From assembly GCA_017961575.1 (NCBI GenBank), contig JAGCXA010000053.1, positions 29,391 to 93,390 of the forward strand: a DNA stretch of 64,000 bases. Reading direction: 5' to 3'. The position numbers and the translations under genes are program-made. Shown in pieces: positions 8,209 to 17,663 of this stretch (positions within the stretch are counted from its first letter, which is position 1; each line of letters starts with the position of its first letter). Below the pieces are notes generated by a model, which saw only the letters and a program-made list of their open reading frames with translations, was not told where the DNA came from and ran no database searches. Origin of the DNA: Clostridia bacterium. GTDB lineage: Bacteria; Bacillota; Clostridia; Oscillospirales; CAG-272.

Positions 8209-9123
8209 ATGGAGAAAAACGGACTGCTCGTCGTCAACAAGCCCGTCGGGATCACCTCCCACACCGCCGTAGCGAAGATCCGGCGGCTTTTCGGCGTGGA
8301 GAAGGCGGGACACACGGGGACGCTCGACCCGATGGCGGCGGGCGTGCTTCCGGTGCTCGTCGGACGGGCGGTCAAGGCGGCGGAGTTCCTCACCGAATCG
8401 GACAAGCGTTACCGCGCGGTCCTGACGCTCGGCGTCACGACCGACACCGAGGACGCGACCGGAACGGTCCTGTCGCGCTCGGACGCGATCCCCGACGAGG
8501 CGGCGGTGCTGTCGGCTATCGCCGGTTTCATCGGCGAGATCGAGCAAACCCCGCCGATGTACTCGGCGATCAAGGTCGGCGGGCGGAAACTGCTCGATCT
8601 TGCCCGGCGGGGCGAAACGGTCGAGCGGGAGAGCCGGACGGTCACGGTTTATCGGCTCGACGCCGAGCGGATCGACGAGAGAAACTACGCCCTCGACGCC
8701 GTGGTCTCGAAGGGGACCTATATCCGGACGCTTTGCGCCGACGTCGGACGGGCGCTCGGCTGCGGCGGGATCATGTCGGCGCTCACGCGCACCTCGGCGT
8801 GCGGGTTTTCGCTCTCCGACGCCGCGGCCCCCGACGAACTTGAACAAATGACCGAGGAGGAGCGCGCCGCGCGGATCATCCCGACCGAAAATCTGTTCCC
8901 CGACGCGGAAAAACTGTCGCCCGATCCCTTCTTCGTCCGTCTGCTTCGCAACGGGCTCCGGGTCGAGACCCGGAAGCTCGGGATCGCGGACGCCCCTTTG
9001 GGGACGCGCTTCCGGCTCTACGACGGCGACGTTTTCTTCGCCCTCGCCGAGGTGCGCGAGCCGAACGGGGAGGACGGGGAGACGCGGGCGGCGCTCGCGC
9101 CGCTCCGGCAATTCGACGTATAA
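8209..9123 (+). CDS. truB: tRNA pseudouridine-55 synthase TruB
   Basis: It makes the universal pseudouridine 55 in the T-loop of tRNAs. The 304 residues are a full-length TruB. The N-terminal KPVGITSHTAVAKIRR and the catalytic block HTGTLDPMAAGVLPV with the active-site Asp (residue ~42) are intact. YRA(V/E)LTLG, the motif after the forefinger loop, and a C-terminal PUA-like tail are present. ATG at 8209 follows GAAAGGA; an upstream in-frame ATG at 8176 lacks a site. TruB usually sits behind rbfA, but here rbfA is about 50 kb away with nrnA, and truB is followed 40 nt later by addA. Confidence 0.95.
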   Translation: MEKNGLLVVNKPVGITSHTAVAKIRRLFGVEKAGHTGTLDPMAAGVLPVLVGRAVKAAEFLTESDKRYRAVLTLGVTTDTEDATGTVLSRSDAIPDEAAVLSAIAGFIGEIEQTPPMYSAIKVGGRKLLDLARRGETVERESRTVTVYRLDAERIDERNYALDAVVSKGTYIRTLCADVGRALGCGGIMSALTRTSACGFSLSDAAAPDELEQMTEEERAARIIPTENLFPDAEKLSPDPFFVRLLRNGLRVETRKLGIADAPLGTRFRLYDGDVFFALAEVREPNGEDGETRAALAPLRQFDV

Positions 9124-9163
9124 ACCGAAAAAGCGACGAAATAACAGGGAAGGAGGGGTCGTG

Positions 9164-12100
9164 ATGGATCTGACCAAAGACCTCGCGCCGGCGAGCGGCG
9201 CGGGACGGAAGGAATGGACCGGGGCGCAGCGGGAAGCGATCGAAACGCGCGACAAGACCCTGCTCGTCTCGGCGGCGGCGGGGTCGGGCAAAACGACGAC
9301 GCTGACCGAGCGCGTGATCCGAAGTCTGACCGACCCCTCCGCCCCCTGCGACGTTTCGCGGCTGGTGATCGTCACCTTCACCGTCGCGGCGGCGAACGAC
9401 CTGAAATCGAAACTGTCCGCCGCCCTGTCCGACGCGATCCGCGAGCGCCCGGGCGACCGCCGTCTCCCCGAGCAACTTCTTCTGCTCCCCGACGCCGACA
9501 TCGGCACGATCGACAGTTTCTGCCGCCGACTCGTCACCGAATTCTCGGATCGCGCCGGGCTCTCCCCGAGTTACCGCGTCTCGGATCCCGCGGAGGAAAA
9601 ACATCTGCTCCGCAGCGTTCTGAACCCCTATATCGACCGTCTTTTCGCGGGAGAAGAGCCCTCGGTCGCGACGGCGGACGAGTTCTGCGACTTCGTGTCA
9701 CACCTCGTCGAATCGCGCAACCAGGACGACCTTTCCGAGATCGTTCTGACGGTTCACGAACAAGTGGAAAACGTCCCGGAAGGCGCCGACAAACTCGACG
9801 TTTTTGCCGGATATATCGAGGATGCTTGCAACCGCCCCCCTGAGGAAACGGTTTTCGGATCCGTCCTGCTCCGCCGCCTTGCCGAGCGTTGCCGCGACGC
9901 CGCCGCGCTTGCCGAAGAATGCCTGTCCGACCTTGCGGGCGAGCCCGACTCGGTGCGGGAAGAACTCGCGCCCCCGCTCTCGCGCGCCCTCTCCGCCGCG
10001 CGGGAACTGTCGACGCCCGGCGTGTCCTACGACGCCGCGCGCGCACTCGTTTTCGAGCTCGGAAAGAAGGAATCGTCCCCCCTCAACGCGAACTACCGCA
10101 AAAAGTTCGTAAAAGAGGCGTCCCCCGACTTCCTCAACCGCGCCAAAACCTTTCTCGTCTCCCTGCGGGACGATATGGAATCGACCTTTCTCCCGCTTTT
10201 TTCCGCGACGTCCGAAGAGTGGCAAGCCGAGGCGCGCGTTCACGCGCCGATCTCGGCGCTGCTCGCGCGTCTGATCCGGCGGTTCGGGGAACTCGTCGGA
10301 GAGGAAAAGAGAAAGCGGAACGTCGCCTCGTTTGCCGACGTGGAGCGCGCGGCGCTTCGCGTTCTCGTCGCCCCCGACGGCACGAAGACCGATATTGCGC
10401 GGGAGGTTTCGTCGCGCTACGACGCCGTGTTCGTCGACGAGTATCAGGACGTCAACCCGATCCAGCACGCGATCTTCGAGGCGATCTCGAACGAGCGCAA
10501 CCGCTTTCTCGTCGGCGACGTCAAGCAGAGCATCTACTCGTTTCGGCGGGCGGACCCCTCCGTCTTCATTCGTCTGAAACGGGAGTTCCCCGCACTTGAC
10601 GAAGCGAGCTCGTCCCCCGCCGCCACGATCTTTCTTTCGGACAACTTCCGCTGCGACAAGCCGGTGATCGACTTCGTGAACGGCGTTTTCGACGCGCTCT
10701 TCGGAGCGGCGGGCGATTCGATCGGCTACATTCCCGCCGACCGTCTCGGCTTCGCCAAAAAGCCCGCCTCCTGTCTTCCGACGCCGGTCAAGCCCGTCGT
10801 GCGGATGTTCAAGAAAGCCGAACCCGACGAGAACGGCACGCTCCCGCCCGACGACGAGGAATGCGCGTGGGTCGCCGACGAGATCGTCCGGCTGACCAAA
10901 ACCGGGCTTCGCCCCGACGGTTCGCCGATCAAGCCCGAAGACGTCGCCATCCTGCTCCGCGTCGCCGACGGGAAAGCCGCCGCGTTCCGCACGGCGCTGG
11001 TCCGCCGCGGGATCCCCGCGTCGGTCGAGACCAACGAAAACTTCTTCGATTCCCCCGAGATCCGCCTGGCGCTCTGCCTTCTCAACGCGGTGGACAACCC
11101 CCGCCGCGACGTTCCGCTCGTCGGACTTCTCCGCTCGCCGCTCTACGATTTTTCGCCCGATCTCTTGGTTCGGATCCGGCGCGAGGGATCAATCCCCGAC
11201 GAGCCCTTCTACGACGCTCTGACCGAGTTCCGCGAGAATCATCCCGATTTCGCGCCCGTCGCCCGTTTCCTCGACCAACTCGCGGCGTTCCGGCGCGCGG
11301 CGGAGGGGATGCCGGTCGACCGCCTGATCTTAAAACTCTTTACCGAAACCGGGCTGTTCCCGATCGGCGGGGCGGCGAACCGGGCGGGGCGCGAAAAACT
11401 CCTCCTTTTCTATCAATACGCCCGCGCGTTCGAGGCGACCTCGTTCCGGGGGCTCTACCGCTTCATCGCCTACCTGAACGACCTTGAAACCGACGGACAG
11501 AAACTCAGTTTGCAGCCCCCGGCGAACGCGGCGGGCGTCCGCATTATGACGATCCACCACTCGAAGGGGCTGGAATTCCCGGTCGTGTTCGTGTCGCGCG
11601 CCCTGAACGGAAAAGGCGGCAGGAACACGCTGACGCAGGACGGCAACGTCTCGTACAACCCGCTTTTCGGGCTGACGTCGAAGGTACACGACGAAACCGG
11701 GCTCGCGCGGATCGACACCCCCTTCCGCCAGATCGCCGACCGCGAATCGGCGATCCTCGGGCGCGAGGAAGAGTTGCGCGTGCTCTACGTCGCCCTGACG
11801 CGGGCGCGCGAACGGCTCTACGTAACCGGGCTTCTCCCCGGCCGCGCGACGGTGAAGAACAAACGCGCGCGCTACCGCGACGCGCTGCCGCTCTCGCGCA
11901 CCGAAGTCCTCGGGGAAAAGACATTCTTCGACTGGATCGTGCGCGCGCTCGGCGAAGAGACGCCGCTCGCCGAGATCGTCTTCCCGCCCTCCGAGGACGA
12001 AGAGTCCGCGTCGCCCGCCCCCGCGGTCGCATCCGTGGCGGAGGAAACCGAACGCGCCGTCATCCGCGACGAAAACGGTCGCGTCCTCTCGGACGAGGAG

Positions 12101-12850
12101 GCGGAACGCATCCTGACCGAACGCTTTTCCTTCCGCTACGCCTTCCCGTGGCTCCGGACGGTGCCGGGCAAACTCTCGGTCTCGGTCCTCTCTCCCGTCG
12201 TGCTCGACGGAGCCGACGACGGCGCGACGGTTTACACCCCGCGCAAAGCCGAGGAAGACGCCCCGCTTCCGCGCTTCCTTTCGGGCGAAAGCCGCTCCGA
12301 CGCCCCCGCCCTGCGCGGGACGGCTACGCACGAGTTTTTGCAATTCTGCGACCTCGCCTCGGTCCGCGAAAACGGCGCGGAGACGGAGTTGAAGCGCCTG
12401 ATCGAGCGGGGGTTCTTAACAAAAGAAGCCCTCGATCTCGTGAACCTCGCCGAACTCGACCTGTTCCGCGACTCTTCTCTTGTGGACGAAATGCTTTCCG
12501 CGTCTTGGATGCGGCGCGAGCTCCGCTTCAATATGATGCTCCCCGCGTCGACCTTCACGACGGACGCCGAACGGGCGGAAAAACTGAAAAACCACCCGAT
12601 CCTGGTACAGGGCGTGATGGACTGCGTGTATGAAACCGAGGACGGCAAACTCGTCCTCCTCGACTACAAGACCGACCGGCTTCCGGGCGGCGTCAACGCA
12701 AGCGACCGCGCGGTCGCCGCGTTTACCGACCGACACCGCGACCAGCTCCGGTATTACTCGATCGCCGTCGAACGCATCTTCGGACGGGCGCCCGACCGGG
12801 TCCTGCTCTATCCGCTCTGTCTCGGGCGACCGATCGCGGTCGCGCTTTGA
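9164..12850 (+). CDS. addA: ATP-dependent helicase/nuclease subunit A (AddA)
   Basis: AddA is the UvrD-type 3'-5' helicase and nuclease subunit of the AddAB complex that processes double-strand breaks for RecA. The 1,228 residues carry Walker A (AAAGSGKTTTLTER, residue ~43), the DExx box as VDEYQDVNPIQH (~425), GDVKQSIYSFRRADP, IMTIHHSKGLEFPVV (~790), VLYVALTRARERLYV (~870) and the C-terminal RecB-family nuclease site (GVMDCVYE...LLDYKTDRL, ~1150-1175). ATG at 9164 sits behind GGAGG; a GTG one codon earlier is possible. AddB, normally encoded next to AddA, is not in this window. It probably shares the truB promoter and ends at the terminator at 12916. Confidence 0.95.
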   Translation: MDLTKDLAPASGAGRKEWTGAQREAIETRDKTLLVSAAAGSGKTTTLTERVIRSLTDPSAPCDVSRLVIVTFTVAAANDLKSKLSAALSDAIRERPGDRRLPEQLLLLPDADIGTIDSFCRRLVTEFSDRAGLSPSYRVSDPAEEKHLLRSVLNPYIDRLFAGEEPSVATADEFCDFVSHLVESRNQDDLSEIVLTVHEQVENVPEGADKLDVFAGYIEDACNRPPEETVFGSVLLRRLAERCRDAAALAEECLSDLAGEPDSVREELAPPLSRALSAARELSTPGVSYDAARALVFELGKKESSPLNANYRKKFVKEASPDFLNRAKTFLVSLRDDMESTFLPLFSATSEEWQAEARVHAPISALLARLIRRFGELVGEEKRKRNVASFADVERAALRVLVAPDGTKTDIAREVSSRYDAVFVDEYQDVNPIQHAIFEAISNERNRFLVGDVKQSIYSFRRADPSVFIRLKREFPALDEASSSPAATIFLSDNFRCDKPVIDFVNGVFDALFGAAGDSIGYIPADRLGFAKKPASCLPTPVKPVVRMFKKAEPDENGTLPPDDEECAWVADEIVRLTKTGLRPDGSPIKPEDVAILLRVADGKAAAFRTALVRRGIPASVETNENFFDSPEIRLALCLLNAVDNPRRDVPLVGLLRSPLYDFSPDLLVRIRREGSIPDEPFYDALTEFRENHPDFAPVARFLDQLAAFRRAAEGMPVDRLILKLFTETGLFPIGGAANRAGREKLLLFYQYARAFEATSFRGLYRFIAYLNDLETDGQKLSLQPPANAAGVRIMTIHHSKGLEFPVVFVSRALNGKGGRNTLTQDGNVSYNPLFGLTSKVHDETGLARIDTPFRQIADRESAILGREEELRVLYVALTRARERLYVTGLLPGRATVKNKRARYRDALPLSRTEVLGEKTFFDWIVRALGEETPLAEIVFPPSEDEESASPAPAVASVAEETERAVIRDENGRVLSDEEAERILTERFSFRYAFPWLRTVPGKLSVSVLSPVVLDGADDGATVYTPRKAEEDAPLPRFLSGESRSDAPALRGTATHEFLQFCDLASVRENGAETELKRLIERGFLTKEALDLVNLAELDLFRDSSLVDEMLSASWMRRELRFNMMLPASTFTTDAERAEKLKNHPILVQGVMDCVYETEDGKLVLLDYKTDRLPGGVNASDRAVAAFTDRHRDQLRYYSIAVERIFGRAPDRVLLYPLCLGRPIAVAL

Positions 12851-12915
12851 TCCCCTCTCTCCTCTCACTCCCCTGTTCAACCCCGCTCCCCGACGGAGCG
12901 CGTCCCCGGCGAACG

Positions 12916-12953
12916 GCAAGACGGGCAGATCTGCCCGTCTTGCTCTTTTTTTG
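12916..12953 (+). terminator. Terminator of truB-addA
   Basis: A perfect 14-bp palindrome GCAAGACGGGCAGA/TCTGCCCGTCTTGC followed by a run of nine T/C residues. Confidence 0.92.
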
Positions 12954-13128
12954 TCCGCGCCCCGCTTTTGCGGGCGGCGCATCTTTAACGGGGCGCTGTC
13001 GCCGCCGCTTTGAAACGGAGCTCCCCGCACGCAACCGCCGCTTTCCGCCGGCGTTTGGTCGAGTTGCACATATCTGCACTGAAATTTTTGTTTATTGCGC
13101 CGTTTTTTAGCCAATTCGATACTATGTG

Positions 13129-13157
13129 TTGCATTTTGGTGTTCAATCGTGTAGAAT
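13129..13157 (+). promoter_or_regulatory. Promoter of the surface-protein gene cluster
   Basis: TTGCAT-N17-TAGAAT upstream of a ~85-nt leader and the lipoprotein gene. Confidence 0.7.
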
Positions 13158-13242
13158 AGAGACAAGGGAAGAGTGATCCTGACGGCGATGCTCCGCTGCG
13201 GATCCGCCCGTTCACACCGCTACAATAAAAAGGAGAAAAGTT

Positions 13243-14592
13243 ATGAAGAGATTGTCTGTTACCCTCGCGTTTGTCCTGTGTCTCGTCCTTTGCGCTTTCG
13301 CGTTCGCGTCCTGCGGACCGAAGAAACCCGCGAGCACCACGGGCGACGCCACCGCTCCGGCGACCACGGCGGGGGAGACCGCGTGCGAACACGAATGGGG
13401 CGAGTTCGTCATCGACGAGGATCCGTCCTGCACGAAGGTCGGCTCGAAGTCCAAGTACTGCACCAAGTGCGACGCGCAGGATCCCGCCTCGATCACCGAG
13501 ATTCCGATGATCGCGCACACTCCGGGGGAGGATTACGAGGTCGACACGCCGGCAACCTGCTCCGACGTCGGCTACGAGTCCATTCATTGCACCGTTTGTA
13601 AGCAGCCGATCGCCGACACCGTTCGTCAAATAGACATCGACGAAAACGCGCACGTCGTTGCCGACGACGGGTGGACGATGGATAAGCTCACGCTTCTGAA
13701 TCAGACCGGCAACAAGACCGGGACCTGCACGGCTTGCGGAGCAAGCGTCGTTCGTCCGATCGAGTACGAGGGTCTTTCCGTTTGGAACGCCAACGACAAA
13801 ACGTCCGGCAACAAGGTCGACAAACGTACCTATCAGTCCATCCGCGGCGAGGACCATTTCTACCCCGACGAAACGAACAACGGTCTCGGCAACGATCTTC
13901 TGATCGAGTTCTCGATCCTTTATAACGAGACTTTGGCGTCCCTGTCCGGCGCGACGTTCGACATCACGGTCGGCGACGGCTCCGACTTCGTCAATCTCAA
14001 ATTGGCGGCGAACGCCAACGCTCGGTACGGCACCGTCGTCGGCGGGTTCTCCGCCCGCGACAGAAACGACGGCAAGGGTGCGGTTCTGTCCACTCCGACC
14101 GCCGCCGAGATCGAGGCGGATCCGAACGCGAAATATCCGAGCATCGGCGATTACGGCTGGCACCGCGTCGGCGTCCGCATCCATCAGGAAGCGGCGATCG
14201 TCGAGGACGCCGTGGTCTACGCCTTCACCGGCGAGGTCTACCTTGACGGCGACCTGATCCTCGCGTTCGACCTGTCGAAATGGGCGAAGGACAACAAGGG
14301 CGCGCTACTCTACACCGCGACGATCGAAAACGACGAGTTGGCGTACTCCGACAACGACGCGTCGAACGCCTGGGGCGAGTTCGGCATCTACGGCTTCTAC
14401 GGTGGAAGCGACGTTTATCTCGGCATCGCCGATGCCTCGATGACCTGCGGCAAAGCGTTCGTACAGAACGTGGAGTCGGTCGCGACGCCCGACCCGGCAA
14501 CCTTTACCTTCGACGATAAGGACACCCCGGACGACACGACGGACGACGTCACCTGCCCCGCGGCGATCTACTACAAGTTCGTCGAGGAATAA
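13243..14592 (+). CDS. Secreted lipoprotein with Cys-repeat modules and a beta-rich C-terminal domain
   Basis: 449 residues, function unknown. The N-terminus is a lipoprotein signal (hydrophobic stretch, then lipobox FASC with Cys at ~25) followed by a Thr/Ala linker. Residues ~45-175 hold three short modules, each with a TC...CTxC pattern (for example SCTKVGSKSKYCTKC). This is a family of Cys-pair repeats common in clostridial surface proteins. The C-terminal ~260 residues, from NDLLIEFSILYNE to PAAIYYKF, match both repeated domains of the next gene and look like an all-beta, possibly lectin-like fold (inference). ATG at 13243 follows AAGGAG. It is first in a run of secreted genes leading to a polysaccharide lyase, so a role in carbohydrate binding at the cell surface is plausible. 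Confidence 0.75.
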   Translation: MKRLSVTLAFVLCLVLCAFAFASCGPKKPASTTGDATAPATTAGETACEHEWGEFVIDEDPSCTKVGSKSKYCTKCDAQDPASITEIPMIAHTPGEDYEVDTPATCSDVGYESIHCTVCKQPIADTVRQIDIDENAHVVADDGWTMDKLTLLNQTGNKTGTCTACGASVVRPIEYEGLSVWNANDKTSGNKVDKRTYQSIRGEDHFYPDETNNGLGNDLLIEFSILYNETLASLSGATFDITVGDGSDFVNLKLAANANARYGTVVGGFSARDRNDGKGAVLSTPTAAEIEADPNAKYPSIGDYGWHRVGVRIHQEAAIVEDAVVYAFTGEVYLDGDLILAFDLSKWAKDNKGALLYTATIENDELAYSDNDASNAWGEFGIYGFYGGSDVYLGIADASMTCGKAFVQNVESVATPDPATFTFDDKDTPDDTTDDVTCPAAIYYKFVEE

Positions 14593-14769
14593 CGTTCCCC
14601 ACGCCGACCCGCGGTCGGCTGAATCGTGATCCCCCGGGGCTGCCCGATACGGTTTTCCTCCTACCTTTCCGCGTTCGGCAGCCCCGGAACCCTCTGCAAT
14701 CATCCGCAACGCCTCCCGGTCCGGTTTCGGTCGAGAGGCGCGTCGGTATCTTAAAAGGAGAAAAAGAAA
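14593..14769 (+). other. Spacer with a long inverted repeat
   Basis: The sequence contains GGGGCTGCC (14636-14644) and its complement GGCAGCCCC (14677-14685), enclosing about 32 nt, plus a small CCGACC/GGTCGG hairpin. It may be a terminator or processing site between the two surface-protein genes. There is no clear T-run. Confidence 0.4.
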
Positions 14770-17418
14770 ATGAAGAACAGAACCAAAGCGCGGGGCTTGT
14801 CGCTCCTCCTGATCTTCGCGATGCTGGTCGTCGCACTTGCCGTGCTCCTGCCGACCGTCGCGTCGGCTGCCCCTGCCGAGATCGACGATTTCGGGGTCCA
14901 GACGCTCACGGCGCTTGATCTTCCGGGCGACGCCGACACCGATCTGCGCTTCGTCTTTACGGTCGGTTCACTCGCCTACGACGAGGTCGGCTTCGTCTTC
15001 TCGAAAACGAACGCCGCCCCGACGGTCGGCGGAGACGCCTGCGTCAAGAAAGAAACGACCGTCGTTTACAGTTCGATCATGGCGGGCGGAACGCCGCAGT
15101 CTGCGGGCGACGGCCGCTACTGGGTCGCGGTCAAACTGACCGAGATCCCGCACGAATACTTTGACGGCGCGCTCTACGTCCGTCCCTACGTCGACGACGG
15201 GGATGTCCGGTACGGCGCCGCGATGAACACGACCGTCTGCGCCGCCGCGGGACACAAGCACGCCCCGCAGCTCTTGCCGGGGCATTGTGACGGATGCGGC
15301 CTCGACGGCGTGAAGAGCGGGGAACCGTATATTCTGAACTCGAACCTCCCGATGGCGGGGCAGTACTGCGCCTACGGAGACCGCTTCATTGATTCGCGCC
15401 CGTATAAGAACATTTGCGGATCGGAGAAGTACTATCCCGACGAATCGAACGGCTACAACGGAAACGATCTTCTGATCGAGTTCTCCATTCTCTATAACGA
15501 GAGTTTGGAAAACCTGACGGGCGGAACCTTTGATATTACGGTCGGCGACGTTTCCGATTTTGTCAATTTGAAATTGGAAGCGAGTGCCAACGCGCGTTAC
15601 GGTTCTGTCGTTGGCGGATTCTCTGCGCGTGACAGAGGCGACGGGAAGGGCGCGGTCCTGTCCACCCCGACCCCTGCCGAGATCGCGGCGGATCCGGACG
15701 CGAAATATCCGAGCATCGGCGCCTACGGTTGGCACCGCGTCGGCGTTCGCATCCACGAAGAGGCGGACATCGTTAACGCCGCCGTCGCCTACACTTATGA
15801 AGGCGAGGTATATCTGGACGGCGAGTTGATTCTTGCGTTCGACCTGTCCAAATGGGCAAAGGCAACGCCGGCAATTCTGCTCTACACCGCGACAATCGAG
15901 AACGACGAACTCGTCTATGCCGCCAATACTTCGAACAACAGCAAGGGTTCGATCTCCGTCGATGGTTTTTACAACGTTTCGGACACCTATCTCGGAATTG
16001 CCGACGTGTTTATGACCTGCGGCACCGATTTCGTCCAGCAGGTTGTTCCGGTTGCCGATCCCGCCGCCGCGACGATTGAGGTCGAGGAGTCGGTCGAACT
16101 TTCCGCAAAGATGTGGTACACCGCGCCGCACGCGCACGTCCCGGCTGCGGAGTACACGGTCGACCTCGCGCCGACCTGCACGACCCCCGGTTCCAAGTCC
16201 TATCATTGCACGATCTGCGGCGCGATCATCAACGAGACGATCACCGCGGTCGAACCGACGGGCGACGCCCACACCCCTGCGGCGGAATACACAATCGACA
16301 CGCCGGCAACCTGCACCGCTCCCGGTTCGCGCTCCAAGCACTGCACGTTGTGCGGCGCGATCATTCCCGAAACGGTGGAACCGATCGCCATGATTGCCCA
16401 CACCCCTGCCGACGACTACACGCTCGACGCGGTGCCGACCTGCGTAGCGGTCGGATCCGAGTCCAAGCATTGCACCGTTTGCGGCGCTCCCGTCGCCGAA
16501 ACGGCGCGTGACGTTGCCATCGATCCCGACGCGCATAACGTCGCCTCTTGGACGACCACCGTCCAGCCGACGCTGCTCGCCGACGGCACGAAAACCGGCG
16601 AATGCACGCTCTGCCACAACCCGGTCGTCGAGGCGGTGGCGTACGGCGGACCGAGCATCTACTACTCTAAAAACAAATCATCTGGAAACCAGCTCGACAA
16701 ACGGCTTTATTCGGCGATCCGCGGCGAGGATCATTTTTACAACGGCAACGATCTTCTGATCGAGTTCTCAATTCTGTATAACGAGAGTTTGGAGAACCTG
16801 ACAGGCGGGACCTTCGATATTACCGTCGGGGACGGCAGCGATTTCGTCAATTTGAAATTGGAAGCGAGCGCAAACGCGCGTTACGGTTCTGTCGTCGGCG
16901 GTTTTTCCGCGCGCGACCGGAACGACGGGCTTGGTGCGATCCATTCCACCCCGACCCCTGCCGAGATCGCGGCGGATCCGACGGCAAAGTATCCGAGCAT
17001 CGGCGCATACGGCTGGCATCGCGTCGGTATTCGTATCCACGAAGAGGCGGATATCGTTAACGACGCCGTCGCCTACACGTTCCAAAGCGAGGTATATCTG
17101 GATGGCGAGTTGATTCTTGCGTTTGATCTGTCGGATTGGGCACAGGCAAATCAAGGCGTTCTGCTCTACACCGCGACGATCGAGAACGATGAACTCGTCT
17201 ATTCCGACAATGACGCGGCGAATGCTTGGGGCGAGATCGGGATCTACTCTTTCTACACCAAAAAGAAGGATATCTATCTTGTTCTTGCCGACGTGTATAT
17301 GACCTGCGGTACCGATTTCGTCCAGGATGTCGAGGCGGTCGCCGCGCCTGTCGCTGCGTCGATCGAACTCGGCGGCAACAACTATCCGGCGGCGATCTAC
17401 TACCGGTTCGCCGACTGA
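14770..17418 (+). CDS. Large secreted repeat protein with duplicated domain and Cys modules
   Basis: 882 residues, function unknown. Residues 1-34 form a Sec signal peptide (hydrophobic core, then VASAAPAE). Residues ~37-150 are a domain with DLRFVFTVGSLAYDEVGFVFSKTN, shared with the lyase encoded downstream. Residues ~221-450 and ~641-882 are two copies of the all-beta domain seen in the preceding lipoprotein. Residues ~453-630 carry four Cys modules (TC...HCTxCG). The two domain copies are also close at DNA level and use more A/T-ending codons than the housekeeping genes, suggesting recent duplication or transfer. There is no LPXTG anchor. AAAAGGAG precedes the ATG. It is probably an adhesin or glycan-binding scaffold (inference). 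Confidence 0.75.
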   Translation: MKNRTKARGLSLLLIFAMLVVALAVLLPTVASAAPAEIDDFGVQTLTALDLPGDADTDLRFVFTVGSLAYDEVGFVFSKTNAAPTVGGDACVKKETTVVYSSIMAGGTPQSAGDGRYWVAVKLTEIPHEYFDGALYVRPYVDDGDVRYGAAMNTTVCAAAGHKHAPQLLPGHCDGCGLDGVKSGEPYILNSNLPMAGQYCAYGDRFIDSRPYKNICGSEKYYPDESNGYNGNDLLIEFSILYNESLENLTGGTFDITVGDVSDFVNLKLEASANARYGSVVGGFSARDRGDGKGAVLSTPTPAEIAADPDAKYPSIGAYGWHRVGVRIHEEADIVNAAVAYTYEGEVYLDGELILAFDLSKWAKATPAILLYTATIENDELVYAANTSNNSKGSISVDGFYNVSDTYLGIADVFMTCGTDFVQQVVPVADPAAATIEVEESVELSAKMWYTAPHAHVPAAEYTVDLAPTCTTPGSKSYHCTICGAIINETITAVEPTGDAHTPAAEYTIDTPATCTAPGSRSKHCTLCGAIIPETVEPIAMIAHTPADDYTLDAVPTCVAVGSESKHCTVCGAPVAETARDVAIDPDAHNVASWTTTVQPTLLADGTKTGECTLCHNPVVEAVAYGGPSIYYSKNKSSGNQLDKRLYSAIRGEDHFYNGNDLLIEFSILYNESLENLTGGTFDITVGDGSDFVNLKLEASANARYGSVVGGFSARDRNDGLGAIHSTPTPAEIAADPTAKYPSIGAYGWHRVGIRIHEEADIVNDAVAYTFQSEVYLDGELILAFDLSDWAQANQGVLLYTATIENDELVYSDNDAANAWGEIGIYSFYTKKKDIYLVLADVYMTCGTDFVQDVEAVAAPVAASIELGGNNYPAAIYYRFAD

Positions 17419-17435
17419 TTGAAAGGAGTTCCCAA

Positions 17436-17564
17436 ATGAACGAAAAGAAGGTTTACGAACCCGCCGAGATCAAGGTCACGCCGCTCGGTCGGGATCTGCT
17501 CATCACCTCGGGCGGCTCGCTCGGGGAGAACGATTGGGACGAGTTCAGCTTCGGCGATCTCTGA
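17436..17564 (+). CDS. Short acidic peptide of 42 residues, possible modified or signalling peptide
   Basis: A 42-codon ORF with a strong AAGGAG site 8 nt upstream. It sits 17 nt after the large repeat protein and 99 nt before the lyase. The first part (MNEKKVYEPAEIKVTPLGRD) resembles the short K-Y-x-x-P-x-(I/M)-x-V peptides common in gut Clostridia, followed by LLITSGGSLG and an acidic aromatic tail, ENDWDEFSFGDL. There is no signal peptide and no maturase gene nearby. The tail resembles the C-terminus of the following lyase (GWSELGFGELPNP). The site and position support translation; function is unknown. A RiPP precursor is one possibility, but no modifying enzyme is visible. Confidence 0.6.
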   Translation: MNEKKVYEPAEIKVTPLGRDLLITSGGSLGENDWDEFSFGDL

Positions 17565-17614
17565 TCCCCTGCGTCTCCCCCCACGCGGGGGAGGCGCGCG
17601 TAAAACCGCCGCGG

Positions 17615-17640
17615 AAACGCCGGGCGTCCGCCCGGCGTTT
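17615..17640 (+). terminator. Hairpin between the 42-residue peptide and the lyase
   Basis: Stem AAACGCCGGGCG/CGCCCGGCGTTT (the GTCC loop is partly paired) followed by CTCTTGT. It may separate or attenuate transcription into the lyase gene. Confidence 0.6.
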
Positions 17641-17663
17641 CTCTTGTAATAAAGGAGACGATT

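Larger units (their letters stand above)
12851..13242. other. Intergenic stretch after addA
   Basis: 392 bp without a gene. It holds the addA terminator (12916-12953) and the promoter of the next gene (13129-13157). The 170 bp between them shows no further feature I can recognise. Confidence 0.6.
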
